Of a stretch of 64,000 nucleotides of DNA, positions 29,398 to 38,509 are shown in pieces. Both the position numbers and the translations under genes were made by a program. This stretch comes from Clostridia bacterium (GTDB lineage Bacteria > Bacillota > Clostridia > Oscillospirales > Acutalibacteraceae). The notes beneath the pieces were generated by a model, which saw only the letters and a list, made by a program, of their open reading frames with translations, did not search any database and was not told the origin of the DNA. Where the stretch lies: NCBI GenBank assembly GCA_017421045.1, contig JAFQMC010000013.1, positions 27,418-91,417 of the forward strand, read 5' to 3'. Within the stretch, counting starts at the first letter, position 1. Each line of letters starts with the position of its first letter.

Positions 29398-31230
29398 TTA
29401 GGGTGTGGGATCGTTTACGGGATAAATCAGGCTGTCGTCCGAGTCTGTATAAATATAGTGACCGTGTTCATCATCTGATTTGTACCAGAATACGGCACCA
29501 TTGAAGATATACTGATCAAAGTTATCGTCCTTTATTTCATAAGGACCGGCAAGCTTTTCCAAAGTAGTGGAGCCGTTATTAAATCTGTATACTCTGCCGA
29601 TCTTGCCCTGTGCACCGCCGGACGCAGGGTACTGATCGCCTGTATTTTTGTTATTTGCAATTATGTTAAAGTCTTGATTATGGTTGTGTGCAGAGTTTGT
29701 AAATTTAACAAAATAATTGCCCACTGTGTTATCAGCTTCATAGGTTGCCAAAGATCCCGACCAAACGCCCAACGGATATTTCTCTTCTCCGGTCTCTTTA
29801 TCGTCGAAATAAACATATGCGGCGGTGCCTGTACCATAGCCAAAGCCTTCCAGATAAACTCTGGTCTCGCCACCGTTATTGAACTGGATACCGTCAACGT
29901 TTTCGGTTTCCTTCAGGTCTATGTAGTAGAGGACACCGTTATCCGTGTTGTGAGCAAACTCCATCCCCTTGCCGGGCCATTCACCCGTTGCAGGGCAGGG
30001 ATCTCCATTTGTGTCCCATGCATAGCACATCAGATTACTGAAAGGTGCCTGCATTTCAAAGTAAATGCGGAAGGTCCCGTACTCATCCTTCCAGTAGCCG
30101 TAGCAACCGTCAAGATTTGTGCCTTCGCTCTCCGTCTGTCCGCAGATAGCAACAAACGTATGCGCGCCCTTGGGGTCGGTTTTTATATCCGTCATATCAG
30201 GCTCCCACTCGTTCCACCACTCGTCAATATCGATGGAGTAACGTCGGAAGTAGAAGTTGTTGATAGTATTGGGAACATATGCAGACCACTCTGTGCCACT
30301 AGGGCTCTTCTCCATAGCATAATATCTATGAGTCGCATTGTCGTATATGTACATCATAGTAGCATACTCTGCACTGCCATCCTCAATATTATTACCGACC
30401 CAGTGGTTCGGTTTCGCTATGTCGTCTCCTGCACGATTGTGGCAATTATCAACAAAGTTATACTTAACAAGGTCGTCAACGGTAGTTGTGAAGTCGATAT
30501 ATATACTCAGGTCAGAATTAGCAATATCATCGCCTGTGAATTCTGTGCCCTCAAGCCAGACAGAAAGAGTGATATAGAGAGTCTCTCCTTTTTCAAGCCG
30601 GAAGAGAGCGTTGTCTACATCTTCACCCTTGAAGTAATAGTCGCCGTAAGCTTCTGTTGAAGTCTCAGTGGTTGTAGCTGCGCCTGCAGTTGTAATAGTG
30701 GTGATAGGATTATACTTCATATCAACACCGGGCATCTGGTTGGGTTTGAAAACTGTAGGGGCTGTACCATCATTTTTAGAAAAAGACATTCTCAGCGCAT
30801 TCATCAGCTTCTGATTGCTGCACTGTACGATAGTACCTGCACCAAGGTAAACCTCTGCGGCGCTGTCGCCTGACTCCAATTCAAAATCTACGCTGACGTA
30901 TTTAGTGTTTTCATCAGCTGCAATTCCTTCTCTAAAGGCCATCTGAGAAGTAACACTTGATGTGTTGTCAGACAAGGGTAAGAAGAAATTTCTTCCGTCG
31001 GCACTTGAAACCTCTTCAAGGTTACATGCAGGGATAATAATGGCGTTGGTGGTTTTTCCGTCCTGGCGCATGGTCAGGTTGCTTCCGGAGCTTATGACAA
31101 TTTCGTTTCCGGTAACACTTCCCTTGTTTCCACCCTCCATCCAGCTGTAGGTAAATCCTGCAGCCAGGACTAAAACCAGAGTAAGTGCTATTACAGACAT
31201 AACCAAACGTTTATTATTAAGTTTTCTCAT
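29398..31230 (-). CDS. SipW-type exported protein with starch-binding-like C-terminal region (610 aa)
   Basis: GGGAGG lies before the ATG at 31230. The N terminus ends its hydrophobic segment in FTYSWMEGG (residues 26-34), closely matching the next gene product. Residues ~40-255 are the TasA-like core, with YVSVDFEL, VYLGAG, NALRMSFSK and LSVWLEGTE (Trp225). Residues ~280-600 contain two stretches like CBM26/starch-binding modules: aromatic-rich YFEMQAPFSNLMCYAWD with GEWPGKGM, and FNIIANNKNTGDQYPASGG. Together with the 755-aa protein it forms a pair of modular members that add glucan-binding capacity to the locus. The gene gap to the downstream gene is 36 bp. Binding specificity is inference. 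Confidence 0.7.
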   Translation of the reverse strand: MRKLNNKRLVMSVIALTLVLVLAAGFTYSWMEGGNKGSVTGNEIVISSGSNLTMRQDGKTTNAIIIPACNLEEVSSADGRNFFLPLSDNTSSVTSQMAFREGIAADENTKYVSVDFELESGDSAAEVYLGAGTIVQCSNQKLMNALRMSFSKNDGTAPTVFKPNQMPGVDMKYNPITTITTAGAATTTETSTEAYGDYYFKGEDVDNALFRLEKGETLYITLSVWLEGTEFTGDDIANSDLSIYIDFTTTVDDLVKYNFVDNCHNRAGDDIAKPNHWVGNNIEDGSAEYATMMYIYDNATHRYYAMEKSPSGTEWSAYVPNTINNFYFRRYSIDIDEWWNEWEPDMTDIKTDPKGAHTFVAICGQTESEGTNLDGCYGYWKDEYGTFRIYFEMQAPFSNLMCYAWDTNGDPCPATGEWPGKGMEFAHNTDNGVLYYIDLKETENVDGIQFNNGGETRVYLEGFGYGTGTAAYVYFDDKETGEEKYPLGVWSGSLATYEADNTVGNYFVKFTNSAHNHNQDFNIIANNKNTGDQYPASGGAQGKIGRVYRFNNGSTTLEKLAGPYEIKDDNFDQYIFNGAVFWYKSDDEHGHYIYTDSDDSLIYPVNDPTP

Positions 31231-31254
31231 AACAGCACCTCCCTGTAGATTTAA

Positions 31255-32253
31255 TTAGTTGTTGATAGCGAATGTGTCAAGTACCAGTGAAAGGTTGAAC
31301 TTACCGTCTACAAGAGCGCGTCTTGCCTCGGTGTCGCAACCCTCAATCCAGATTCTGAAAGTTGTCTCGCCGTAATAGTAGCCGTTTGCATCTGCTGTGC
31401 CTGTAAGCTCTGCAAGCTTTGTGGTTGTTGCAGTGGGAACAGTTGATACTGTATCAGGCAGAGCCGTCAAAGTGTTAGTATACGTTGTCAAAGTGGTTCC
31501 GCTGTAATAGTAATGGGTTTTGGGATTGTTCCAGTAGAAGTTTGCACCTGCTGTGTAAACTGTCTTGCTGGGACCGTCAGCGTATGTAGTAGCACCTGCG
31601 TTGGTATCCATTGTGTAATCTGAAGAGCCAATCGTGTTGTTCAGGTGGAACTCGGGATTGGTTATCCATATAAACTTAGAGTTTGCGGTATTGTTATAGG
31701 AAACTCTCAGTGCACCTACAATGCAGTCCTTAGAGAAAGTATTCGCACCGGATGCATAGGAGCTGGGATTGCCACAGGTTGCACCTGTTACCACAGAAGA
31801 TGCAGGAGAAGCCTTGGAATCAGAGCTGAGATATACACTGAGCTTATCCTTGGAACGCATATGCAAAGTAAACTCGATGTAGTCCTGATTTGGAACAGCA
31901 GTTGTCCATGAACCGCCGGTGTTAACCTCTGCATAGTTTGTCTTCTGTGTAAGCTGAGGGATACGGAAGGTTGTTCCGTTGCTTGTTACCTCTACAAACT
32001 TCATAGTATCCAGAACAGATTCGTCGTCTGCGTTTTTCAAATCTGCAAGATTCAGAGAACCTGACCACGTCTCCTCGTCAAAGGAAAGCTCCAGAGCGTT
32101 GTCGGATTCCACCTGAATATCGTAAGCATCCACACGGTTATCCACCTGAGATGCAAACCACGCATACACAGACACGGTCATCAGAGCAAAGATGAGGAAC
32201 AAGTTGACGACGATTATCATTTTAGTTTTTGTTTTTCTGTTTATCTGTTTCAA
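31255..32253 (-). CDS. SipW-type exported protein, TasA/CalY-like (332 aa)
   Basis: The start is TTG at 32253 with AGGAGG 7 nt upstream. The N terminus is basic, then hydrophobic, ending in VSVYAWFASQ (AWF at 31-33), the standard SipW-cognate form. The mature part is beta-rich and shows all three landmarks of the locus: YIEFTLHMRSKDKLSVYLSSDS, GALRVSYNN and FRIWIEGCDTEARRALVDG close to the C terminus. Low-complexity Thr/Ala segments (~225-285) may be surface loops. The 12-bp gap to the 679-aa gene upstream implies coupling. Best guess is a fibre subunit related to TasA or camelysin; no peptidase motif seen. Confidence 0.8.
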   Translation of the reverse strand: MKQINRKTKTKMIIVVNLFLIFALMTVSVYAWFASQVDNRVDAYDIQVESDNALELSFDEETWSGSLNLADLKNADDESVLDTMKFVEVTSNGTTFRIPQLTQKTNYAEVNTGGSWTTAVPNQDYIEFTLHMRSKDKLSVYLSSDSKASPASSVVTGATCGNPSSYASGANTFSKDCIVGALRVSYNNTANSKFIWITNPEFHLNNTIGSSDYTMDTNAGATTYADGPSKTVYTAGANFYWNNPKTHYYYSGTTLTTYTNTLTALPDTVSTVPTATTTKLAELTGTADANGYYYGETTFRIWIEGCDTEARRALVDGKFNLSLVLDTFAINN

Positions 32254-32265
32254 CTTAATCCCTCC

Positions 32266-34305
32266 TTACTGTGATACAAAGTGAAGATTCATATCGAAAA
32301 TTCCGTCGGCAAGAGGAGTTTTTGCCTCTCTGTCGGTACCCTCCACCCATATTCTCATAACGATGTGGGCTGTGTAGTATTTGGTGGTGTCAATTTCCTC
32401 TGTTGAGGTTGTTGATGATGTTGTGTCTGACTCTGTGGCGGTAGTCGCAGATTGTGTCGACTCATCCATTGTGAGAGTTGCAATCTTGGTGCCACCGATT
32501 AGAGTGGTAGCGGCATCTGTTGATGTTGAAGTGAACAGCTTGGGAGCTGTAGCGGGTCCCAGCGATACCAACTTGTGAGAGCTGGCATCATAGTACTCAT
32601 AGGTCTGTGAATCAGATGTTAGACCTGTGTTGAGCTTGTAGCTGCTGCCCGTATATACCGTGACAACATCCTCCATTTTAAGCTCGCCTGCTTTGACCGC
32701 CTTGACGACACCGTTCTGAACAACCAGGTAGTAGTCGCCGGACTTGAGAAGCGGACCTGTGTGTTCTGAGGAATAATACAGAGAGAAAGAGGAACCGCTT
32801 GCACCAAGCGAAACCTTTCCGCTTCCAATGTTCAGATAGGTGTTTGTATTTACATTTTTGAACTTATATGTTGCGCTGTACCCTGTTCCTGTTTGCTCTG
32901 CTACGAACTGTTCTGCCTTGGTGACACTTACAGGGTGAATGTTGTTCTTGTTGCTGTCAATAAACTGAACAGCCTTCTTATAGTTTACGCCTGAAGAAAC
33001 CGCCGCAGAATCTGCAGGGTTTGCAAGTACACAGGTGGTACCGTTTTCCAGAGGATAGTATGTAACTGTTGTGGTAATATCTGTCTCCTGACCGCCAAGG
33101 CTGAAGGAACCGCCACCTGTTACTTTATATTCCAACACAACAAGCAACTTGTTTACAGGGTCATAACCTAATTTGTAGGTAATTTTAGACCCCGCTGTAA
33201 TATTACCGCTAATAATATACATCGCATTTGAACATGTTACATCGCCAATATTGTAGTTCGTATTGGTTACACCAAAATACTGACCCAAATCTGTTCTTAT
33301 CAAATTCTTACTGCTAGCACCGTCAATATAAGTATTGTAGTTATTAGCTGCAGCACTTGTGCCGGACTCATTAATAAAAATCGGAATAGAGGGATTAGTT
33401 CCGTCATATGTCGGGATATAGGTAGTAACCTCGGTTACAAAATATCTGTATTCAGAGCTGTATTCAAACTGCCGTGCTTCGAAAGAAGACAAGTTGTTTG
33501 GTGAACTTGTGACCACTGCATCATCATTGAACGTCCAGAAGTAATAGGTTTTTCCGTCATCCTCCACGCCGCCATCGATATCAGTTGTTCCTCCGCCGGA
33601 AATTGTCACATCCTCCTGTGCAGTTGTGGTTACTCTGGTATATCCTGCGTTATTCTCCACAAGCTCTATGTCCGCATTGGGTGCCCAGATGAAGCTGACA
33701 TTTTCTTTCTTTGCATCCAGGAATGCCACTCTGGATGCAGCGGCGATATAGTCCTTGGAGAAAGGACCGAAGTCGCTGATTCGTGTGTTAATATTCTTGG
33801 GAGATACGAGACTGTCGCCTGCAAGGTAAACATCTCTCTGAGAAGTACCTCTGAAATACAGGTCAATATCAATGTATCTTCCGCCACTGTTGTCATCTGT
33901 GATATTCACACCCTGCCATGCCCCGTTGCTGTCTTTAAGAACATCACCGGTTCGACGGTTAAGATACGGCTCAAAGAAGTTCAGTCCGTTGCCTGTAATG
34001 AGTTTGAGAGATTCAGGCTCGCCGTCTTTGCCGGAGATATTTTTAGCTAAACCGCGGGAACCCTTTACAACATCTGCTTCCTGAAGTGCTGTCAGGTTGT
34101 CATAGTAGTTTACACCATCCCAAGAAACCTGAACGCCATCTGCCTTGGAGCGGATGCTGATACCATTTGCGTCTGCTTTCTGTCCGATGGTAAACCATGC
34201 CCAGATAGAAAGAGCACAGACTGCAATCAGGACAACAAAAATTATTATGTTTTTAGCAATAAGTCCGCCTGTCTTTCTTTTGACAGTACTTTTATTGTCC
34301 ATCAT
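32266..34305 (-). CDS. SipW-type exported protein, TasA-like core with large insertion (679 aa)
   Basis: AAGGAG precedes two consecutive ATGs (34305 and 34302); the second has the better spacing. The signal segment ends in SIWAWFTIG (AWF at 36-38). Core landmarks are present: YIDIDLYFRGTSQRDVYLAGDS, AASRVAFLD and, at the very end, RIWVEGTDREAKTPLADG. Between them lies a ~400-residue insertion with repeated YKFKNVNTNTYLNIG and YYLVVQNG strands, resembling ricin-type trefoil or other ligand-binding beta repeats, then a Thr/Ser-rich spacer (~630-650). It therefore looks like a core subunit carrying a large displayed domain. The ligand is not identifiable. It lies 30 bp downstream of the coiled-coil gene. 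Confidence 0.75.
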   Translation of the reverse strand: MMDNKSTVKRKTGGLIAKNIIIFVVLIAVCALSIWAWFTIGQKADANGISIRSKADGVQVSWDGVNYYDNLTALQEADVVKGSRGLAKNISGKDGEPESLKLITGNGLNFFEPYLNRRTGDVLKDSNGAWQGVNITDDNSGGRYIDIDLYFRGTSQRDVYLAGDSLVSPKNINTRISDFGPFSKDYIAAASRVAFLDAKKENVSFIWAPNADIELVENNAGYTRVTTTAQEDVTISGGGTTDIDGGVEDDGKTYYFWTFNDDAVVTSSPNNLSSFEARQFEYSSEYRYFVTEVTTYIPTYDGTNPSIPIFINESGTSAAANNYNTYIDGASSKNLIRTDLGQYFGVTNTNYNIGDVTCSNAMYIISGNITAGSKITYKLGYDPVNKLLVVLEYKVTGGGSFSLGGQETDITTTVTYYPLENGTTCVLANPADSAAVSSGVNYKKAVQFIDSNKNNIHPVSVTKAEQFVAEQTGTGYSATYKFKNVNTNTYLNIGSGKVSLGASGSSFSLYYSSEHTGPLLKSGDYYLVVQNGVVKAVKAGELKMEDVVTVYTGSSYKLNTGLTSDSQTYEYYDASSHKLVSLGPATAPKLFTSTSTDAATTLIGGTKIATLTMDESTQSATTATESDTTSSTTSTEEIDTTKYYTAHIVMRIWVEGTDREAKTPLADGIFDMNLHFVSQ

Positions 34306-34335
34306 TGCAGCTCCTTTCTGAAAAACGGGAGATTA

Positions 34336-36612
34336 TCAGTTGTCTATATCAGCCAGTTCTTCTTCTGTGAAGAGGTTCTTTCTTGCCTTTTTCTTGGCAA
34401 GACGAACTTCTTCCTTTGCTTTTTGTTTTGTGAGTCGTACTTCTTCTTTAAGCTTGCGTCTGAGCTCGGCGATCTGCTTCTCCTGCAGAGCCTTCAGCTC
34501 GCGAACCTTAGCATTGTAGCGTTTTTCTTCGTCTTTTCTGGCAGCCTCAACACGCTTATCCACAGACTTCTGAACCTTTCTGATTTCAGAAGCGTGCTTG
34601 GCGTCAACTGCCGCTGCAGCATCAGCATTGGACTTTTTGACTGCGGCAAGCTGGCTGTCAAACTCAGCCTGCTTCTCTGCCAGGTCTTTGATTCTCCTCT
34701 GCTCTGCCTTGCTGGTTTTCTCTGCAAAGTCCTCGTTGAGCTTTGCAACATAGGTTGTATGTTTTGCCTCTGCATCGGCGATTGTATTCTTGAGTGCCTT
34801 GACCTCGCCTGCATGCTTTTCGGCAGTCTGCTGTGTCTTCAGAGCAAAGTCATCGTTCATCTCACGAACTGTGTTCTGATGCTCCTGAGTCATCTTGTCA
34901 ACTGTATCCTTATGCTCCTGAGTCATCTTCTGTACAGTGTCATGATGCTCCTGAGTCATACGCTCAACAGTTGCTTTGTGCTCCTCACGCTCCGACTTGA
35001 GGGTGGTGGTGAGTATCTCGTTCTTCTCTGTGAGAACGGTAATCTGCTGAGTTTTCTCAGCGATTTCAGCTTCGCACTTCTGCACATGCTCAGTGAGAGC
35101 TGTGATCTTTGCAAGCTGTTCGGCAACCTGCTTTTCAAGCTCAGCAATACGAGCTGCCTGAGTTGCAATTATTGCCTGCTGCTCTGCTATGAGCGCCTTC
35201 TGCTTAGCATTTTCTTCCTCAAGCTCAGCGATGCGGGCTTTGAGGGTTTCAACCAATTTATTAAGCTCATCAATTCTGTTGTTAAGCTCAACGATAGTCT
35301 GTTTGAGCTGGGCAATCTCAGCCTTGAGAGCAGCATTCTCTTCTTTGAGTCTTTCGATTTCTTTCTCGGCTTCGAGGAGTTTGATTTTGGTCTCTTGAAG
35401 CTCTTGTTTCAGCTCGGCAATTTCGTCCTGAAGTGCAGACACCTGACCCTTCAGGGTGAGAATCTGCTGTTCCTTCTGGTCGAGAGTAACCTTCAGGTTC
35501 TTGACTTCGTTGGTAAGATCGAGGATTTTCTTCTCGCGCTCGCGGATTTCTTTGAGGCGGATTTCCATTTCCTCTTTTCTTACTTCGTCAATTCTTGCCT
35601 GCATTGCAGCCGCCTTGAGCTTTTCGGGCTTGGCGTTTTCCTCTGCAATCTTTATATTTTCTTCTTCGTATTTTTCGTGGAGGATTCGCCTCAAACCGGG
35701 GTTTGTGGCAAGGGTCATAAGGAAGTGCTGGAAGCCCATGGAGAAATAAACCTCCTGCTGAACTTCTTCGCTCATCTCGCCGGAGAACTCCTCACCGACG
35801 ATTTCAAATCCGGGACGCTTGTAGCTGTCCAGGAAGTTCCACAGCTCCATGGCCTTTTTGAAGTTGGGGTTCTTCTTCAGGAGGTTGGTCTGTGTGATAG
35901 GCGGATGAACCTCGGGCTCCTTGGAGATTTCTCTCATGAGCTGAGTCTGAAGGAACTCGTTGAGAGTGGTTCTGATTCGTCTGATTCGGTCGAAATCTGA
36001 AAGCTCGGAAACATCCAGAACATCCAGATCATCAGCCAGAGTCTCATGGGATTCGTTTATATAGTTGAACGCAAAGTCAACTACCTTGTCGTCAAGCTCT
36101 GCATGACGGATAACTTTGATATTGTTGTAGCTGTCGTTGGGAACACCCTTCATTTTTGAATACTTATCCTCAACAAAATGCAGTGCTCTGCGAATAAGTG
36201 TCATAAGCACTCGGTTTTCGTAGATAGCGAAGGACTCTTCCTGCTCGGTAACCAGAATCTTGTTGGGGGTGACCATATCGCCCTCAACCTTGGCGATATA
36301 GTTTGTGTGCTGAGAAAGGTGCTTTACGGAGTCGGGACCTGTCTTTCTGGCAAGCTCGATTCTTACAACATTCTCAATCTGCTTGATGAAACGTCTCTGC
36401 TCATCAATAGCCTTCTGAATGTAGGGGAGTGCCTCCTCAATAGCCTCAACCCAGTCCATATCAATGACTTTCTCGTTGGTTTTACCGGTGAGAGAGTCCT
36501 TGCCCATGTCACCATCTTTGAGGCTTGCAGTTATGTAATTGTAAGTAAAGTCATTTTGCAGAAGCTCCTGCATATACATGTAAGCTCTGTAATATTTACC
36601 AAAGTCTGCCAT
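34336..36612 (-). CDS. DUF2357-like N-terminal domain fused to a long coiled coil (758 aa)
   Basis: There is no signal peptide, so the protein is cytoplasmic. Residues ~1-310 resemble DUF2357, the partner domain usually encoded beside McrB-type AAA+ GTPases: TNYIAKVEGDMVTPNKILV, then FAIYENRVLMTLIRR (130-141), and TQTNLLKKNPNFKKAMELW (241-258). From ~315 to ~700 it is almost pure heptad coiled coil, including four 11-residue repeats around 544-584 built on TV..MTQEH. The C terminus (700-750) is very basic and ends NLFTEEELADIDN. No PD-(D/E)XK nuclease motif was found. The start ATG has GAGGAG ~12 nt upstream. It follows the McrB-like ATPase gene by 86 bp, so the two probably form an NTP-driven complex, here placed inside an export/fibre locus. 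The DUF2357 call is tentative. Confidence 0.6.
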   Translation of the reverse strand: MADFGKYYRAYMYMQELLQNDFTYNYITASLKDGDMGKDSLTGKTNEKVIDMDWVEAIEEALPYIQKAIDEQRRFIKQIENVVRIELARKTGPDSVKHLSQHTNYIAKVEGDMVTPNKILVTEQEESFAIYENRVLMTLIRRALHFVEDKYSKMKGVPNDSYNNIKVIRHAELDDKVVDFAFNYINESHETLADDLDVLDVSELSDFDRIRRIRTTLNEFLQTQLMREISKEPEVHPPITQTNLLKKNPNFKKAMELWNFLDSYKRPGFEIVGEEFSGEMSEEVQQEVYFSMGFQHFLMTLATNPGLRRILHEKYEEENIKIAEENAKPEKLKAAAMQARIDEVRKEEMEIRLKEIREREKKILDLTNEVKNLKVTLDQKEQQILTLKGQVSALQDEIAELKQELQETKIKLLEAEKEIERLKEENAALKAEIAQLKQTIVELNNRIDELNKLVETLKARIAELEEENAKQKALIAEQQAIIATQAARIAELEKQVAEQLAKITALTEHVQKCEAEIAEKTQQITVLTEKNEILTTTLKSEREEHKATVERMTQEHHDTVQKMTQEHKDTVDKMTQEHQNTVREMNDDFALKTQQTAEKHAGEVKALKNTIADAEAKHTTYVAKLNEDFAEKTSKAEQRRIKDLAEKQAEFDSQLAAVKKSNADAAAAVDAKHASEIRKVQKSVDKRVEAARKDEEKRYNAKVRELKALQEKQIAELRRKLKEEVRLTKQKAKEEVRLAKKKARKNLFTEEELADIDN

Positions 36613-36664
36613 GAGTACTGTACTCCTCGCTAATTGTTATTATCCCTGCAACAAAAGACCAGTT

Positions 36665-36689
36665 TAAGGGCGAACGCCGTTCGCCCTTA
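36665..36689 (-). other. intercistronic hairpin between the ATPase and coiled-coil genes
   Basis: A perfect 11-bp stem TAAGGGCGAAC / GTTCGCCCTTA closes a 3-nt loop. No T-run follows on the minus strand, so it is probably a processing or stabilising element rather than a terminator. Confidence 0.5.
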
Positions 36690-36698
36690 TTACGCTGA

Positions 36699-38237
36699 TT
36701 ATACAAGCTTCTTGAGCATACGCAGATAACTCTTGCATTCGCCCATGTTCTCTTCGCCGAAGAGCTCATCGATATAAGCGCACAAACCGTCGATTTCGTC
36801 ACGGATGTAGGAAAGGTTCAGGGATTCGAACTTTCTGAAGACCTTTCTTGCCAGGACGTAGTCAAGACCGTCAATCTCAGAACCGCCACAACCTACATAT
36901 GCAGGAACGAAGTCGCGGAGCTGCTTAACAATACGGTTACCGAAAGCGATACGGAAATGCTCGATAACGTAGTCGTCAAGGAGGTTGATCTTCTTGATAT
37001 TCTCTTCTGAAACAACGTTGTTTGCTTTTGCAACATCCAGAAGCTGTTCAAAGTATTTATAGTTGATGTTAATAGACTCTGTGAAAGGTGCATCGAAGGG
37101 TACGCCCTTGGTGTCGATGTTGATGGGCATAGCACGGTCGTAAACCTTATCTGTGATAGCAAATGTAGAGTCGTCGTTGTTAGCGGTACCGATGTACCAC
37201 ATATTGCCGGGAATCTGAATCTGACCGTTGACGATGTGCTTGGGGTCGGACTTCCAAGCATTGGGAACAACGTCAACTATCCACTCCTCGCGGGAGGGCA
37301 TTTCAAGGATGGAGAGCATCTCTGCGAAGTAATACTCAACACGGGCGATGTTCATCTCGTCCAGGATTACGGGGTAGATGTTCTCGTTGTAGGAAGCTTC
37401 GTACATAGCACGGAGAAGCTCTGTCTCGTTGAATTTCTTTGTGAATTCGTTGAAGTAACCGAACAGCTCACTTCTGTCACGCCAGGAAGGCTGAACAGAT
37501 GCAATGATTGCGGGGTTGTTGATAAACTTACCGAATGCATAGGGAAGTGAAGTTTTACCTGTACCGGAAATACCCTGTAAGATGATAAGTCTTGTAGATG
37601 CAAAGGATGCAATAAACAGACGAATAATCTTGATATCATAGTAAAGACCCAGCTGTGAGCATGCGAACAGACGGAAGCGGTCGCAGAACTCGGGAAGGGT
37701 GATTGTGTTGTCGTATACGGGAGGCTGATAATCTGCCCAGAGCTCGTCGATTTCTGCAAGCTTGTAGAATCTCTTGTCGCCCTGTGCCTCTTCTTCGCCC
37801 TGCTGATTGAGGGTCTCCAGCTCCTCGCCGGTGAGCTCTGAAATCTCGTTGGGGTTGAGACCAATCTGAGAAACCTTCATGGAGAGGATCTTATCCTTCT
37901 CGAGGTTGAGTCTCATAACCTCTTTATTGAGAGCCTGAACTTCCTTAACAAGGGAGTCGGTATCCTTTCTTCTGCGATGAGAACGGATAAACTTTTTTAC
38001 GGCGACGATGATGAGCCACACGATGAGTGCAAGAACCGCAACAAGCAGTATAATAGCAAGACAAGCAATAGCCCATGCAAGACCGCCAAGCTCGGTTGTG
38101 TAACCGTAAATGATGTTGACATATGCAGGAATATTGAAAGCCTCTCCTATTCCGATAAATGCTCCGGCTATAATTGACCAGATTGAGCCAAAAAACTGAC
38201 CGAGAAACTCAAATAAGAATTTAAATACTGTATCCAC
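36699..38237 (-). CDS. membrane-anchored McrB-like AAA+ ATPase/GTPase (512 aa)
   Basis: The start is GTG at 38237 with AAGGAG about 10 nt upstream. Two N-terminal hydrophobic segments (~5-45 and ~53-80) are followed by a basic cluster (KKFIRSHRRRK) and a short coiled coil (~95-125), so the ATPase faces the cytoplasm. The AAA+ core is complete: Walker A GISGTGKTS (222-230), Walker B ILDEMNIARVEYYF (291-304), sensor 1 GTANNDDST (350-358) and a DRAM arginine-finger region (367-370). The LDEMN.ARVEYYF form is that of the McrB/MoxR-like family, whose McrB members usually hydrolyse GTP. No DNA-recognition domain is present. With the DUF2357-like coiled-coil protein it forms an McrB/McrC-like pair, but membrane-bound and inside a SipW-type locus. 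A role in export, assembly, or defence is open. Confidence 0.85.
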   Translation of the reverse strand: MDTVFKFLFEFLGQFFGSIWSIIAGAFIGIGEAFNIPAYVNIIYGYTTELGGLAWAIACLAIILLVAVLALIVWLIIVAVKKFIRSHRRRKDTDSLVKEVQALNKEVMRLNLEKDKILSMKVSQIGLNPNEISELTGEELETLNQQGEEEAQGDKRFYKLAEIDELWADYQPPVYDNTITLPEFCDRFRLFACSQLGLYYDIKIIRLFIASFASTRLIILQGISGTGKTSLPYAFGKFINNPAIIASVQPSWRDRSELFGYFNEFTKKFNETELLRAMYEASYNENIYPVILDEMNIARVEYYFAEMLSILEMPSREEWIVDVVPNAWKSDPKHIVNGQIQIPGNMWYIGTANNDDSTFAITDKVYDRAMPINIDTKGVPFDAPFTESININYKYFEQLLDVAKANNVVSEENIKKINLLDDYVIEHFRIAFGNRIVKQLRDFVPAYVGCGGSEIDGLDYVLARKVFRKFESLNLSYIRDEIDGLCAYIDELFGEENMGECKSYLRMLKKLV

Positions 38238-38509
38238 GGTACTTCGTCTCCTTAAAAAAATCTACCTGTTCATAACATCCGTGTAATTAAACATCCTCTG
38301 TTATGTTTTAATAAGCTGTGCTTACTCAGGATGACAGCTTGCACCCTATGAAAAGTGATGGAGCTACATCGTAAACGAACGATATAAAGCACCCACACCT
38401 GAACCAAGTAACTTATATTTCTTTTCCGCCGATTGGCGGAAAAGAAATATGACCGTTACTTTTAAGCACCCCTGTGCTTTTAGGGACAAATTAATTTGTT
38501 TTGTAAGCT
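38238..38509. other. 272-bp structured intergenic region with a 16-bp perfect hairpin
   Basis: A perfect 16-bp inverted repeat (38415-38430 with 38435-38450, loop GATT) lies between the third signal peptidase and the ATPase gene. Nearby are AAGCAC/GTGCTT (38465-38480) and ATCGT/ACGAT palindromes (~38370-38386). Neither strand shows a proper T-run after the long stem. It may be a mobile repeat, an RNA processing site or a protein-binding site that divides the locus. I see no convincing promoter. Confidence 0.5.

Noticed and set aside
34860-34980. Short regularly spaced repeats as a CRISPR-like array
   Set aside because: The 33-bp period encodes in-frame hendecads of the coiled coil; there are no variable spacers and no cas genes.
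34423-36000. Long open frame (525 codons) on the plus strand opposite the coiled-coil gene
   Set aside because: It is a Leu/Cys/Phe-rich antisense shadow caused by the Glu/Lys/Ala-rich coiled-coil codons; no ribosome site and no plausible domain.
36699-38237. ATPase as a classic McrB restriction subunit
   Set aside because: No DNA-recognition domain, two membrane helices at the N terminus and no McrC nuclease; kept as McrB-like only.
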